A DNA stretch of 64,000 nucleotides. Origin: Arthrobotrys musiformis (Eukaryota; Ascomycota; Orbiliomycetes; Orbiliales; Orbiliaceae). Under the pieces are notes generated by a model. It was given only the letters and a program-made list of their open reading frames with translations, did not search any database and was not told the origin of the DNA. Position numbers and translations under genes: made by a program. The stretch spans positions 558,001 to 622,000 of the forward strand of contig JAVHJL010000006.1 in NCBI GenBank assembly GCA_036971715.1. Reading direction: 5' to 3'. Shown piece by piece: positions 1 to 11,426 of the stretch; the first letter of the stretch is position 1, and each line of letters starts with the position of its first letter.

Positions 1-2783
1 GCCTCCTGATGGACAGGCTATACTTTCTGCAGAAGGTCTTGCAGCCGGCTGTTACATGTGGCAAATGACGGCTAGACTAATATAATCTCCACCTGTTGGG
101 CACATCGACAGACGATATGCATCTATGCGTCTTCCAGATTTGGCCCCACAATTGTACAATTGAAGACAAGCTTCGCAATTTGCAATTGCGCAAAAACTTT
201 TTAAAACCGAACTTATCCGTACCGTGCGCTCTCCAGCTTTGCATATAAAGCTTCCCCACAGTTATATAACGGACTAATATATATATATATATATTTCATA
301 AATATGTGATGTCACTAACTAAGTCTAGCGACTGCAGCTGAATAAATACAAAACGCATTGTTTTCGTATTTCGCTCATGTTTTCACATGTTTCATTTCGC
401 CTGGTCTAGGAATCACCTTTTATTCGATTACAATAATTATCTTGACGTACAGATTCTAACTAGTCCGCCTTGAAAAGTGACACTTCACTTAGGGCTCATA
501 GCGTTCAGCTTCGGTTATGGATTTCGAAATTTCGGCCGACGGTGTTAGCTTTCGTCAGCAGTTCCAAGGAAAATTCCATTGGTCCGGGACTTCATGAACA
601 AAATAGGAGTCACAACGGGCATAAGGCTAAATTATCCTTGAAAAGGACTTGGGGAATGTATTGTTTGGCCTTCGCATATGGCCTTCGCAACGAGACCAGC
701 CTTTGCCTTTTGGACCTGTTGGGTTGAAAAAGGGTCTTGGGAGCCTTGCCCAAAGCAAAGATGCCTTTCGATAGCGCGATGCCACGGTGTTATATTCTTT
801 CTATATATAAAGCGGATTTGTAGGTAGGAAGGTAGTTCAGTCTGCAAAGGACACTCGCGGGCCCTGGATTTGGAGCTTCTGGTTCACAAATTACCTCAAT
901 GCTGGATGCACCACAAAGCTTGGGACATAAGACTGGAATAAATTTGTGAAAGGCGAAATATATCGGAATATTATTTTACCGGGCCGAAGAGGTAGGTATT
1001 GCCTAAATAAGCCTTTGGAACATTGAACTGGACTTGGCAGTTAACGATTATTCTCGCGATAGATTACGAGTCTTGTGGCTCGAGGTTGGTGTGGCGGGGG
1101 GTATGGTTATATGGCTAGTTAATGGGCCCCGTTATACGTTACTAGTGCCTACTAAGCTAGGCAGTTGTCTGGTTATTATGAGACTAGCTAAGCACTGCAT
1201 TTCCCTTCAGTTCTTTGTTTTGCAAAGCGGATTCGAGGTTATTGCAAAGCCAATAAAACATAAGAAGGGTCTGCATGCTGTTCGGTAGCCCAATATCGAA
1301 GTGGGAATGCCCCTGACGGAAAGATCTCACCAATCTCGGCTGTCTTCAAATACGTGAAAAATTTGAAAAAAAATTTTGAAAAAAAAAAAAAAAAAAAAAG
1401 AACTTTGAGGTGTGTTTGGGACTCGAAATGGTACACCGTATACATTCCCCGGTCGCCACCACTTTGACGCGGTTTTAGATCGAGTCGAATCCGAGTTGAT
1501 TGTTACCAACTCGGCCATCTCTCAGTTCTTGAAGACAACACCCTAATTGCTGAATATATACCCTTGACGCCTGCAATCTGTGGAGCGTGGCATAAATATA
1601 CCCGAATTTTGAGTTGTCGCGTTGTATTTCCTAAAGTGGTAGTTTCTTGGCATACGTCGCACAAGGCTAAACAAAAGTTTCACGGTGCTACAGGAACAGT
1701 TCAGATGTCGCCTTGGTCTCCTTGTCGACCAAGTTATTGGGTTTAAGTCGAGTATTGGTACTTCGTAACCCCTCTTCACAGGTGAGGGCCATATCACGGT
1801 TAATCATCATTTGGCGGGTCGAAAAATCCAACGCTGCGCAGGTTTGGGGGCGTCTACTTTTTATGAGAGGCGAGCTCACGAGCGGGAGTAGTTTCTCCTT
1901 GCTCGACCTTGGGGTTCTTGGAATTAACGTGGGACCGTTGGTGGGAAAAAATAGAGATAAGAAAGACGCTCTTTGGATCAGCTGGAATGATGATACGTTT
2001 TCTATGCAAGGAGTGCTTCGACGTGCCTATCCTGCATGCGATTTTGTTTAACGGCGTTTCTTGCGAATCGAGGGGGGCCATTCCAGAGTTTTGCCCAATC
2101 CAAGCCCAGGATTCTCGGTAGGCTCCCATGGCTTCCTCTGTCGATCAGGTACCCGAAGTCTTGATATAGTAATGCGCTCAGGTAATACCTTTTCGTCTGG
2201 GCGAGCGTAATGCCTTTGATGTTTTCATCGTATTATGATATCATGCACCAAAGCCGCCTTCTCCCTGTGCCGGATCTAGGACAGCGACGTAAGGTCGAGG
2301 AGCTAGGGCCTGTTGCTTGATAGCGAGCTGCTGGAAGAACGGAATATTCAGTCGATTATTCAGCACGTGGACGGGTAGATGGCCTGTACTACACAATATA
2401 TTAAAAATTACATCGATGCAAAGGGTTCAGCCGCTCCTCCCGCGTGAAGCGAAACTATAACAAGGCCGGCACGAAGATTGAGGGTCGATACCGAAAGCAC
2501 CGCTCGGATCTCGATTTCGCAACGCCCCTTATCGTTCAATGGACTTAAGAGGTTAAAGTAGTTCTGTGTACTGCAAGAGGCTTGGAAGACTACCCTTATT
2601 ACTGGCCTATCGCCTAAATTTGCTCTATCCGGGCGGCTTAAGCTTATGCTCAGTGCACGGGAAATTTCTAGTACAGGTATTGTTCATGGCATAGCTCTGC
2701 AATCTTGGAAATATCCAGCGGGTTCCTCCAGAGGTAGAAGTAATTGCTGAGGAAAACACACGGGGGTAGCCGGCATGAATTGA

Positions 2784-3240
2784 GCATGTATTGATCAGCT
2801 GGATGTTTTGTGTCCTAGACTATGGGACGGGAGGCCGAGAATTGATGCGCGGCCGTTCTACATGAATTCAGCCAGACGGAATATTGCGAGGAGCCCTCCT
2901 GTCAAAGTTGATACGGACTTTCCCTAAGGCTCTGATTCTGAGACACTTAAACTGCCTACTAGGAACCTTTGCGTTCAACATCAAATTTCCGAAAATGCTT
3001 GTTATGGGTGTTGTGTGAAGCCACTAACTAGTATTTTTCTGCCTCCTGTGACCCGGCTCCCAATAGACCTATTATAAGCAGCGGAAGCAGTCAAACAGAT
3101 CCGGGAGCGTGGCGTTGCGATTAACGAATATTCCCTTGCCTTGGCTCGAGGACTTATCTACGCCAAGTTTGTGCTTTATCGTCCAAGTCTACATAAATTT
3201 CCTTGGGAAGAGTTGACAGAAAAAGAAAGAAAGGCGAGTT
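2784..3240 (+). pseudogene. possible relic of a fungal transcription factor (Fungal_trans-like)
   Basis: One frame reads like coding sequence interrupted by stops. After a TGA at 2781 it gives ACIDQLDVLCPRLWDGRP and then, shortly before a TAA, a segment ending VKVDTDFP. After another TAA just before 3078, about 54 open codons include the segment LIYAKFVLYRPSLHKF and end in a TGA at about 3239. In the fungal-specific transcription factor domain (PF04082) a 'GRP...vDvdlP' segment is followed some 60-90 residues later by an 'Yhar.liyRPfL' segment; order and spacing fit here. No Zn2Cys6 motif was found upstream. The assignment is inference from two short motifs, so it could be another family or chance. 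Confidence 0.3.
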
Positions 3241-4959
3241 GAGCAAAGGGAGAGAATTGGGCCGATAGTAGTCAAGGATAAGGAATAGTCCTCCTGCGTA
3301 AGGCGCGAATTCGCATGATGCCATATGGGAGGGTTTCGAAGCAAGGAGTGTTAGTTCCAGCTATAGTTGTGGACCGAAAGTGAATCTTCGTCTTGCCTTC
3401 CATATAAGGTAGTAGATTAGCATGAGTTTGCAGGACCAGTCCGTTCACAACTGGAACCTACAAAATCGTATTCCAGTTAGACAGCAAATCGATGGAAGGG
3501 TGTATACTACGTATTAGATGTTGCGATACGCCTTGTAACCTGTTAGCCAATGCCCGCTGCCTATTGAGCATACCTGTTGTTCCAATACGTTGCAGCCTCA
3601 AACGGAGGAATCAAAAACTTCAGGTTGGAATGCCGCATCCGCTGTTGACCCTACAAAACCGTCCAATTCGAAGGTGTGTCCGGAGTCTGGACAGGCGGTC
3701 TAGCGAGAAAACGCGCCACACTTTTTAAAAGAACTTTGACCCTGTCTGAATTCCAGGCAGGTCCCGAGATTTCCAATGCGTCAGTGACAAGTACGGAATA
3801 GCCTATCGATCGATACCCCGTCCGTGCGCGAGAACAGCCAACCATATCCAAATATGAACTGTTATGTTGGTTGGAGTCTGGTTTCTCGCTCGTTTGCAGC
3901 AATGTTTGATGTTTCATGTGGGATTTTCAAGCAACTTGTTCTTCTGAGAATATTCTGACAGAGATATACGAATGCAATGCAAAGACCAGGCTGGGAACAC
4001 GCGTGAAAAAAAAAGGCTTTCTAGACGGTGACTCCTCACCGTATCCGTCTAATCGATCGGCGGGCCCGCTCTCAAGATGAGAATTGTCCCTTTGCTCCCT
4101 CTGGTATGTGTGTATTCCTTGTGCCGAACGAAGAAGGTTTTTTCTTGTGGGTATCCCTTTGTTCGGCCGCATGAAATGCTGTTTTCTAGCGGTGAACAGT
4201 TTTGAGGATATGCCCCTGGCCTTTGATCAAGCAACGGCGCCGGCTTCAGTCAACTGATAACCTGGTTCCACTACCACATCAATGGTACATGGGAGGATGC
4301 ATTTTTTTCTCGGTTTCTTTCTTTCTTCGATCCCTCGCACTGACCCTCCCACAAAGTTGTAATTTAGTTTCCTTCGAAATTCGACAATACGGTGTGCCCT
4401 GACCTAGGTCCTTACTTTCTGGGCACAGCACAGCATATCCCGCACTGATACCAGAATTTTCGATATAAGGTATTACTGCCCCCATACCAGTGTGCAGGTC
4501 TTTTCAGCTGGCCGCCTATAGTATACACCCTGAGAGGGTTCGACTAAATAATTGACCTACTTATTATTCATTCCTTCACTTATTCGACAACAGCCGACAT
4601 ATTCCATTCGTGTTCCGATACATAATTACATCCCATTCAGTCGATATCTGTTTCAGGGCACCGCGGTTTACTTCTATTCCCCAACAACTATCACTCCAAC
4701 AACACCAAAAAGATACTTCGCAAGATATACTCAAATTTAACCACCTTATCGATTACACTTCCTGCCAGTTGCTGCAAAGCCCCATCGGACATTTAGATAC
4801 CCCAAGACAGTTCATCGATAGTACCTCTTTTTTATATATCGCTCATCACGCATCTACTTTTGCATTCTTTATTTCGCTTTTTTCCCGATTTTTACGTCAC
4901 AATTCATACTCTACATTGGATCGTTTAATTAAGAATCGGTTCAAGGGCTGGAGAAGGTG

Positions 4960-4993
<34 letters not shown>
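4960..4993. repeat. A34 homopolymer
   Basis: An uninterrupted run of 34 A residues. Other long A/T runs in the window are at 1379-1399 (A21), 24216-24239 (T24), 44727-44745 (T19) and 56994-57009 (T16). All lie outside the called genes. Confidence 0.95.
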
Positions 4994-4997
<4 letters not shown>

Positions 4998-5859
4998 CAA
5001 CCAGCGCCACTGGCTACCGAGTGCAAGGGAGACGTGTTCGCTGCGCAACTATTGGGGAAAAAATTTTGAATCCCGGGTTTAGGTGGTGTGTACAGCACAG
5101 CAAAGGAAAAAAAGATAGATACTTGTCTTGGATATTCTTGAATCCGCAAATTCCAAAGTCTTGGATCCCCTCCGCTTGGACTCCTGTCAACGAAAGCCAA
5201 TTTGCGAATCGGTCGACTTCCCTTCTCGGAGGCCACTATAGCATCGATATCTCATCGAGCTTATTGCCTAACTGACAACTCATATATGCATACTATCTTG
5301 ACGCTAATGCGCATCACATCAACATAATCAACCTCTTTGCACAATTAATTTCAATTAAAGGCATTTGACAGAGGCTGGTAGTACGATACTGGCTTGACTG
5401 GCAGTGGCGGATATTATAAACCAAGACAAGACAAGGCAAAAAAAAAAAAAGAGTCAAGCCATTTTAGTGTGTAGTGAGGCTTGTCACTATCACGTTTTTT
5501 GGGCCGATTTGATACATCGAAAAAAAAAAGAGTACCAACGTCGCGGATCAAACGGAACGGCCCCAAAGTCCCGTAGGCGGTATTGAATATTAATAACCAC
5601 CAGGCCATCGATCTTGTGGATATTCCGCGGCGACGTGGACGTGGACGACGCATCGATTGCGGTGAAGAGGTCCAACTTGTCAGCTGCAGCCGACACCCAT
5701 CCCCTCGTTAGCCTGCTTTGGGTCACAGGCAGGTCCCCACACTGCACGAACACTTAGGAGGTAAAGCCAACCCCGAAGCTGGCAGGCCTTCGCGACATTA
5801 CCATTGGTTGTCACACTGACTGGTGTCGTCCTAGCTAAGCCTTTTAGCTAGAAACTACC

Positions 5860-8800
5860 ATGGAGGTGATTCAGCTTGCCGCTGGGACTGCAGGCCTGTC
5901 TTCTAAGCACCAGCACCAGCACCCGCACAAGCACAGAGCTCAACATCAACGACAATCTCATGTTTCCTTATTAATATCTGCAAATTCCGTAACTAAACCC
6001 CTTCTTGTATCTTCCCCAATTTCTTTCCGGTATTCTCGTATTTCTTCTTCTGCATCTGCGTCATCTCTTCCTTCTGCATCTTCCCCCTTTTTTCTGAACG
6101 ACGAGAGTGACGAATTCGAAGCTGAGGAGCTAGAGGTAAGCAGCCGAAGCAACACGCCATCCCCCTGCGAGCTTCCGGCATATATAACTTCGACCGCTGC
6201 CACTCCAGCTATCGAATATCGTCGTTCGAACTATCGTTCTTCTTGTTGTTCTTCTTCTTCTTTATCTCGATCTCTTTCGTGCTGTAGTACTTCTTCCACC
6301 AAGAATAGCGTTTCTGCTGTGCCTTGTGATACCACCGCTGGCGTTTCCGGGTCCAAGGCTTGTGTTACAAGGATAAGGCCAAGGCCTATTCGACCCTCGA
6401 CCATCTCACCGTACGACCACAAACCCGACCAATTCGATACCAATTGCTTGAGCTCATCTTCCCAGAGAACAGATACTGGGAGTAGGTTAAGCTGGTACAA
6501 CCCCCTGCTATCTGAAAGATTCCGCCTAGGATACGTGGACGAATACTCCCAGGACCTTGAGGACGAATTTGATTCTTGTGATTCATCGGATACAGAAGGA
6601 CCAGCCGACGACAAACCAGTTTTCCAAGCTATTCAAGAGTCAATTTTGTTTTTCAATACCATCTCTGACATTCCAGTCCCTGCGTTCGTGGAAAACGCTT
6701 CACATTTCCAGAATTCGCTAGCGCCACCCAAGCTAAATTCTCAGTTGCCGCCACAGGCATCTTGGAGGGAACAAACAGGCTCTCGGACGTCGTCACCATC
6801 CCCCATCAAGATTGGCCACGTCAAGAAACCTTCATTGGTATCTCTTGACAAAGTTACCCAGAATTCTTTTCCCATTCTTGAACAGAATCCTGATTCTGTT
6901 GACGACTCGGCGGACTCTTTATATAACTTTTCATACCCTAGCGGTTCTGCCAGCACATCAATCACTTCGGCTTCCCTCTTTCCTTCTAAGGAAGCAGCCG
7001 AAGCGTACGCCCGGGCACAGATCGACCTTGAAATAGAAGCTGCTATAAACGAAAGTACACGTCTAGAAGAGGAGAGAAAAGCAAGGGAGGCTGAGGAGGA
7101 CGCCGAGTTCTTGAGGGCATTACACGAAAGCATCATTGCTGAGAAGGAAGCACAAGCTAGAAGAGAGGATCTCGAATTCCTAGACCGACTTTTCAGCAAA
7201 AATAGGCCTGTGTCTCCGCTCAGTGATTGCAGTAGTATCTCTTCTAGATCTTCCGTCTATTCCTCCCGTAGAAACTCTACAATCTTGACTGTGCTTTCAC
7301 CTCGTCCTTCAAAGTCCCCAATCAAAGCCCATCCCTCATCAGACACGTCATCCGATATGCCGTCTACCCCGGAGGAAGTCCCCACTCCACTGTCACACAG
7401 CTCGCGAGAGCGGCCAATATCTGCAGTCCGTGAGAAGAAGACAAAATCCAAAGGGTCTGCTGCAGATCTCTATGAGGTCTCAAAAGACAAACTAGGTCTT
7501 CGTCCGACACTGCAGAGGGCACATACGTCGACAGGTGGAGGTATCAGGAGGCTCCTTGGGCTCAGCGGGAAGAATATCCATGCAGATAATGCTGAAGAAG
7601 AAAGACTGTAGGTGCCGCTTTACTTCTTTTTTGCCATCTTGATTTCTCCTTTTTTTTGTTTCCGTAAATTTTATTGAACCGGAATTCTTTAATGCCTTCA
7701 ATATTTTCTTATAATATCCTGTATATAAAATTAAATATCAGCCGTACTGATACCGTCTGTGATAGTCATGGAAAGTCTTCACGTTCAAGCAAAAAAGGTG
7801 ATGAGAGACCTCCTCTGGACCGAACTGCTAGTGAACCTAGTACTCCACGCAGTACACATCGACATCGCCACCATCGCCACCATAGCGACGAAGTAGAAAG
7901 GGATAGAGAGAGGGATAGAGAAAGGGATAGGGACAGGGATAGAGAAAGGGATAGGGACAGGGATAGCTATAGGGAGAGGGACGCCGACAGAGACAGCAGT
8001 CATCGCAGGAGCCATCGCCACCATCGTGGACACTCAGAAGTGTCTCTGTCTTCGACAAAGGATCCCAGGGAAAAGCGAAGATCAAGAGACAAGGCTAAAG
8101 CTCCTGAGGAAGCCCCCACTAAAAAACCTCATGATCGAAGCCTAGATGAAGCTCCTGTCCGCGTCCCAACTCCACCCAAATCCGCTACCCCCACAATTCC
8201 TGAGGTACCGGCCGCAGAACTAGCGGCAGCTGCAGTTCCTGAACCGCCTTCCGAGAGCGTAGAGCCGCCCGTCGACCCAAGAAGGAGAAGAAAACGGCAT
8301 GCATCTCTGGGTGATATTCTTAGGGTGTCCCGGAAGCTTAAAGCGGGGGCGCCATTGGAACCCGAAGTGCCTCCAGAGCCTCCAAAATTGTAAGTTGAAA
8401 ATACCAAACTGATGGGAACCCCTCGTCGTTTTTCTCCCCTTTTGAAAAATTGATGAAATACTAATGAGTGAGTTGAAGGGTCGAATGCGTTACTTGCATG
8501 TCGGACGATGTTCCAGAAACAGAGGCTGCGCAGTTGGAATGCGGACATTCTTTCTGTAACGACTGCCTCGTCCGTCTCTTTGACCTTTCGTTGACGGACC
8601 CTGCCCACATGCCCCCTCGATGCTGCCAGCCGACACAACACATCCCACTTCACCATGTGGATAAACTACTTTCCAGAAAAACAAAAATCCTTTGGAATAA
8701 GAAATATCAAGAATATACGACCGTCAACAGGCGATACTGCCCAGCTACGGACTGCGGCGAGTGGATCAAACCGACAGATTTCACAACAGTTGAAGGTGTT

Positions 8801-9781
8801 GAGATTGGAACTTGCCCTCGTTGCAAGATGGCAATCTGCGCCCTTTGCGGGCTCAAAGAACACGGAAAGGAAGAGTGCCCTAAAGACGAGTTCTTGAATC
8901 AAGTCCGCGAGCTCGGAAAGGAGTTGGGATGGCAAAGATGCTATAGCTGCAGGGCTATGGTCGAGCTTGAAAGGGGATGCAATCATATGACATGCCGCTG
9001 CACAGCGGAATTTTGCATGATCTGTGGTGCCAAGTGGAAGACATGCGAATGCCCTTGGTTCAACTTCCCACCAGAGGAAGATGATGCTCCACCCCCACGT
9101 CTTGACGAAAACGGACATTTGGTCGATGATCTTGCTTGGGGTTGGGACCCTCGCACTGAAGATGACGAACGTGTCGCCCGTCAACTTGCGGCAGACTTCG
9201 AAGAACTCGACGTCAACGAACGGGATCCCCATGCTCGAACTGCATGGGCTCCTCTATTCACTGGAGCCATTGGAGAAGGTGTCTTGAGACTCCTAGGAAG
9301 GACTCGCCATCTTGAGGGAGCCGCATTGGATAGACTCCGACGTGCGTACGCTACGGCTTTCGACGATGATTTCATGCCAGACGAGAGTGACCACGAGAGT
9401 GACGATGAAGTCTCAGAGTTCATGGGTGGTAATAGGAACTCTGCCTCTCACAGGAACATGCCACCAACCCTTCGATCAACCCAATCCGACGACCATGAAC
9501 GCCGTCGCAAGAAGCGAGACTCTACTTACAACCTCGATTGGAGCCCGCACCACTCTCAGGAGGACCTAAGCGAAGGAGGTGCGGATTTCGGCTTTTTCCC
9601 CCAACTTACGAAGTCCTTCCTCCCGCGTATGTTCGGTGGGCACTATAATGCCGATCGCCAGGGAGAAAGTTCCAACGGCATGCGTGAAGATATGGGGCGC
9701 TATGGCGATCTTCTTCAAGGAGACCTTAACGGCCCAAGAAAGGAAGCCGGAAGGGCTGGCTGGAATGGTGTAGGTGCTTGA
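5860..9781 (+). CDS. RBR-type (RING1-IBR-RING2) E3 ubiquitin ligase
   Basis: Exons 5860-7607, 7766-8389 and 8479-9781 join in phase and give 1,224 residues. The start is ACCATGG. RING1 begins with C794-V-T-C797, reconstituted by the second splice, and continues with CGHSFCNDC (812-820) and a CC pair near 839. The IBR spans about 878-924 (YCPATDC, CPRC, CALC). RING2 spans about 945-982 and contains GCNHMTC, whose C958 is the expected catalytic cysteine accepting ubiquitin from E2 before transfer to substrate, as known for RBR ligases. The long N-terminal part is mostly disordered: His-rich and Ser-rich tracts, a charged probable coiled coil at about 378-446, then an Arg-Asp repeat tract with flanking His clusters in exon 2. 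The C-terminus is acidic and Ser-rich. Intron branch sites include CTAAT at 8461. Family is certain, substrate unknown; I cannot tell whether it is the Itt1, Hel1 or another clade. Confidence 0.93.
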
Positions 9782-10814
9782 GAAACAGGTTGAAGAAATT
9801 GGTGGATTTTCATACGCCGTCTATGCTGAGATGGCTATGTTTCTTCTGATTGACCAAAATAAAGTCGGTTCTATTCATGCTACATCATTGGTCGGAGTCG
9901 AAAGGGATCATTGCATCTCCCCAAATCTCATACACAATTTCAGCATTTCCGTCCTTGAAACTTTTGTTTAATTTCCTAATATTACTTTTGCAAAACATCT
10001 ACGACTACATTTTACATGAGCAAAAGGGAAAACAATGTCTGCATTTTTCTTTTAACGGGATTAATCATATTATGTCATAAAAAAACATGTCTTAGCATAA
10101 TATTAGCGTGCATTCAGCGATTGTGTATTACTAGACTATTCTTTTTATCTCCTTAAATTGTCGAAAAAATCCGTATTGGTTTTTCATATACACAGTAGCC
10201 TTATATTAAGATCTAGGTATCTACCTCTAGGTATGCACATAACTTTATCTGGGAATATATCCATGCCAGTAATAACATACTAGTCACTGGGTAGCATCTT
10301 TTATGCACTTTTTGGTATCTGCTTAGCTGCTAGACAATAGATACTTAGGTATCAACTAAACCCCATCTACTGATATTGTCACATATATCCACATAGCTGG
10401 AGCTAAGGACATGTCATGAACAAATTTCATAGCTACTGTCTATAGCTCGCTTGTTACTTTAGCTTTGCAATTAGAACTTGTTAAATTTGTCCCAGCATTC
10501 GTCCACGATTAATCGATTAGGGCTGCGAGGCTAAGCTCTATAGATCCATCTGCGTTTGAAATCTGCATGCTTCGCCCTCTCCGACCAAATTAAAAGTACA
10601 CCAGCCAACGACTCCGGTTTATCTTACTAGATAATCCTATATTCTGCTCATCTAATGTTACCTTGTGCCTATGACCTTACTCTCATGGCATTAGTAACTA
10701 AGCCTTTCTAATTTATCTGGGATCCTAGCTACCGATTCGCTCTCGGCCTCATCCACACTCTAGGAATTTGCATCAATCATTATCGAGTGAAAGAATTATA
10801 TAATCCGCACAACT
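9782..10814. other. intergenic, 3' region of the RBR gene
   Basis: No gene seen. An AATAAA-like signal (caaaataaag) lies at about 9858. A 16-base word at 10208-10223 (aagatctaggtatcta) recurs exactly at 11613-11628, on the other side of the next gene; one such match is roughly expected by chance in 64 kb. Confidence 0.5.
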
Positions 10815-11426
10815 ATGGAAGGCACTGATGCAGACTCGGAGCATCAGGGCTCAAAATCAGAATCTATCCAGAAGCAATCCCCAATCTCAGATCATAGAGC
10901 CAAGCGCCGCAGTCTATTCGAAGAGGTATCGAAGGCGAAGGTAGCCGCAATGCGACAAAATAAACTGAAGCAACAGGGTTTAACAGAGCCAACCCCGCTT
11001 CGAAGAGCTAAACCCCTAGAAATAAATACCAATAATCTACACGCCCCCATTGCGGCCCCCCAACAAGAAGAGCAATGTGAGTTTTCAGATTATTCGGAAA
11101 TGGAATCGCGATCGGTATCCCGGGAGCCGTCGGTGGTTTCTAGGAGTGCGAAGCCGGTTAAGATTGTGTTCAGGCTGATCACTAAAGGGTTCAAAATGGT
11201 TGGGGTTGTTGCGTTTAATATTTTTCGGATGATGTGTATATTAGAGGAGCCACCGGTGATCCATAGCCCGCAATCATCTTCTCGTGAGGGTAGTTATCAT
11301 ATGGGCGTGGAGAAAGCAACACCGACTGGACTGCGGAAAGCAAATAGCTTAAGCTCTAGGGGCAGGCCGGGGTATACCGGTACCGGTAAGTCTATAGCTC
11401 CAAGCCCAGTTGCACGCAGAGAGTGA
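10815..11426 (+). CDS. hypothetical protein, 203 aa
   Basis: Single open frame from an ATG (aactATGG) to TGA, not recognised. The N-terminal half is charged and polar with a Lys/Arg-rich segment at about 29-68 (RRSLFEEVSKAKVAAMRQNK) that could form an amphipathic or coiled helix. A basic-hydrophobic stretch follows at about 115-143 (IVFRLITKGFKMVGVVAFNI), which may be membrane-associated. The tail is Ser/Arg/Gly-rich. It stands alone between the RBR gene and a 3.9 kb gene-free stretch. The length of the frame, the single ATG start and protein-like composition support a real gene, but no homology argument is available and an intron could have been missed. Confidence 0.6.
   Translation: MEGTDADSEHQGSKSESIQKQSPISDHRAKRRSLFEEVSKAKVAAMRQNKLKQQGLTEPTPLRRAKPLEINTNNLHAPIAAPQQEEQCEFSDYSEMESRSVSREPSVVSRSAKPVKIVFRLITKGFKMVGVVAFNIFRMMCILEEPPVIHSPQSSSREGSYHMGVEKATPTGLRKANSLSSRGRPGYTGTGKSIAPSPVARRE

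Larger units (their letters stand above)
1..5859. other. gene-poor 5' flank
   Basis: No intact gene is visible on either strand; open frames are short, mostly lack ATG starts and change frame constantly. The stretch holds an (AT)9 run at 277-294, an A21 run at 1379-1399, a probable gene relic near 2.8-3.2 kb (listed separately) and an A34 run at 4960-4993. The last 500 bases are the likely promoter and leader of the RBR ligase gene that starts at 5860. Confidence 0.6.
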
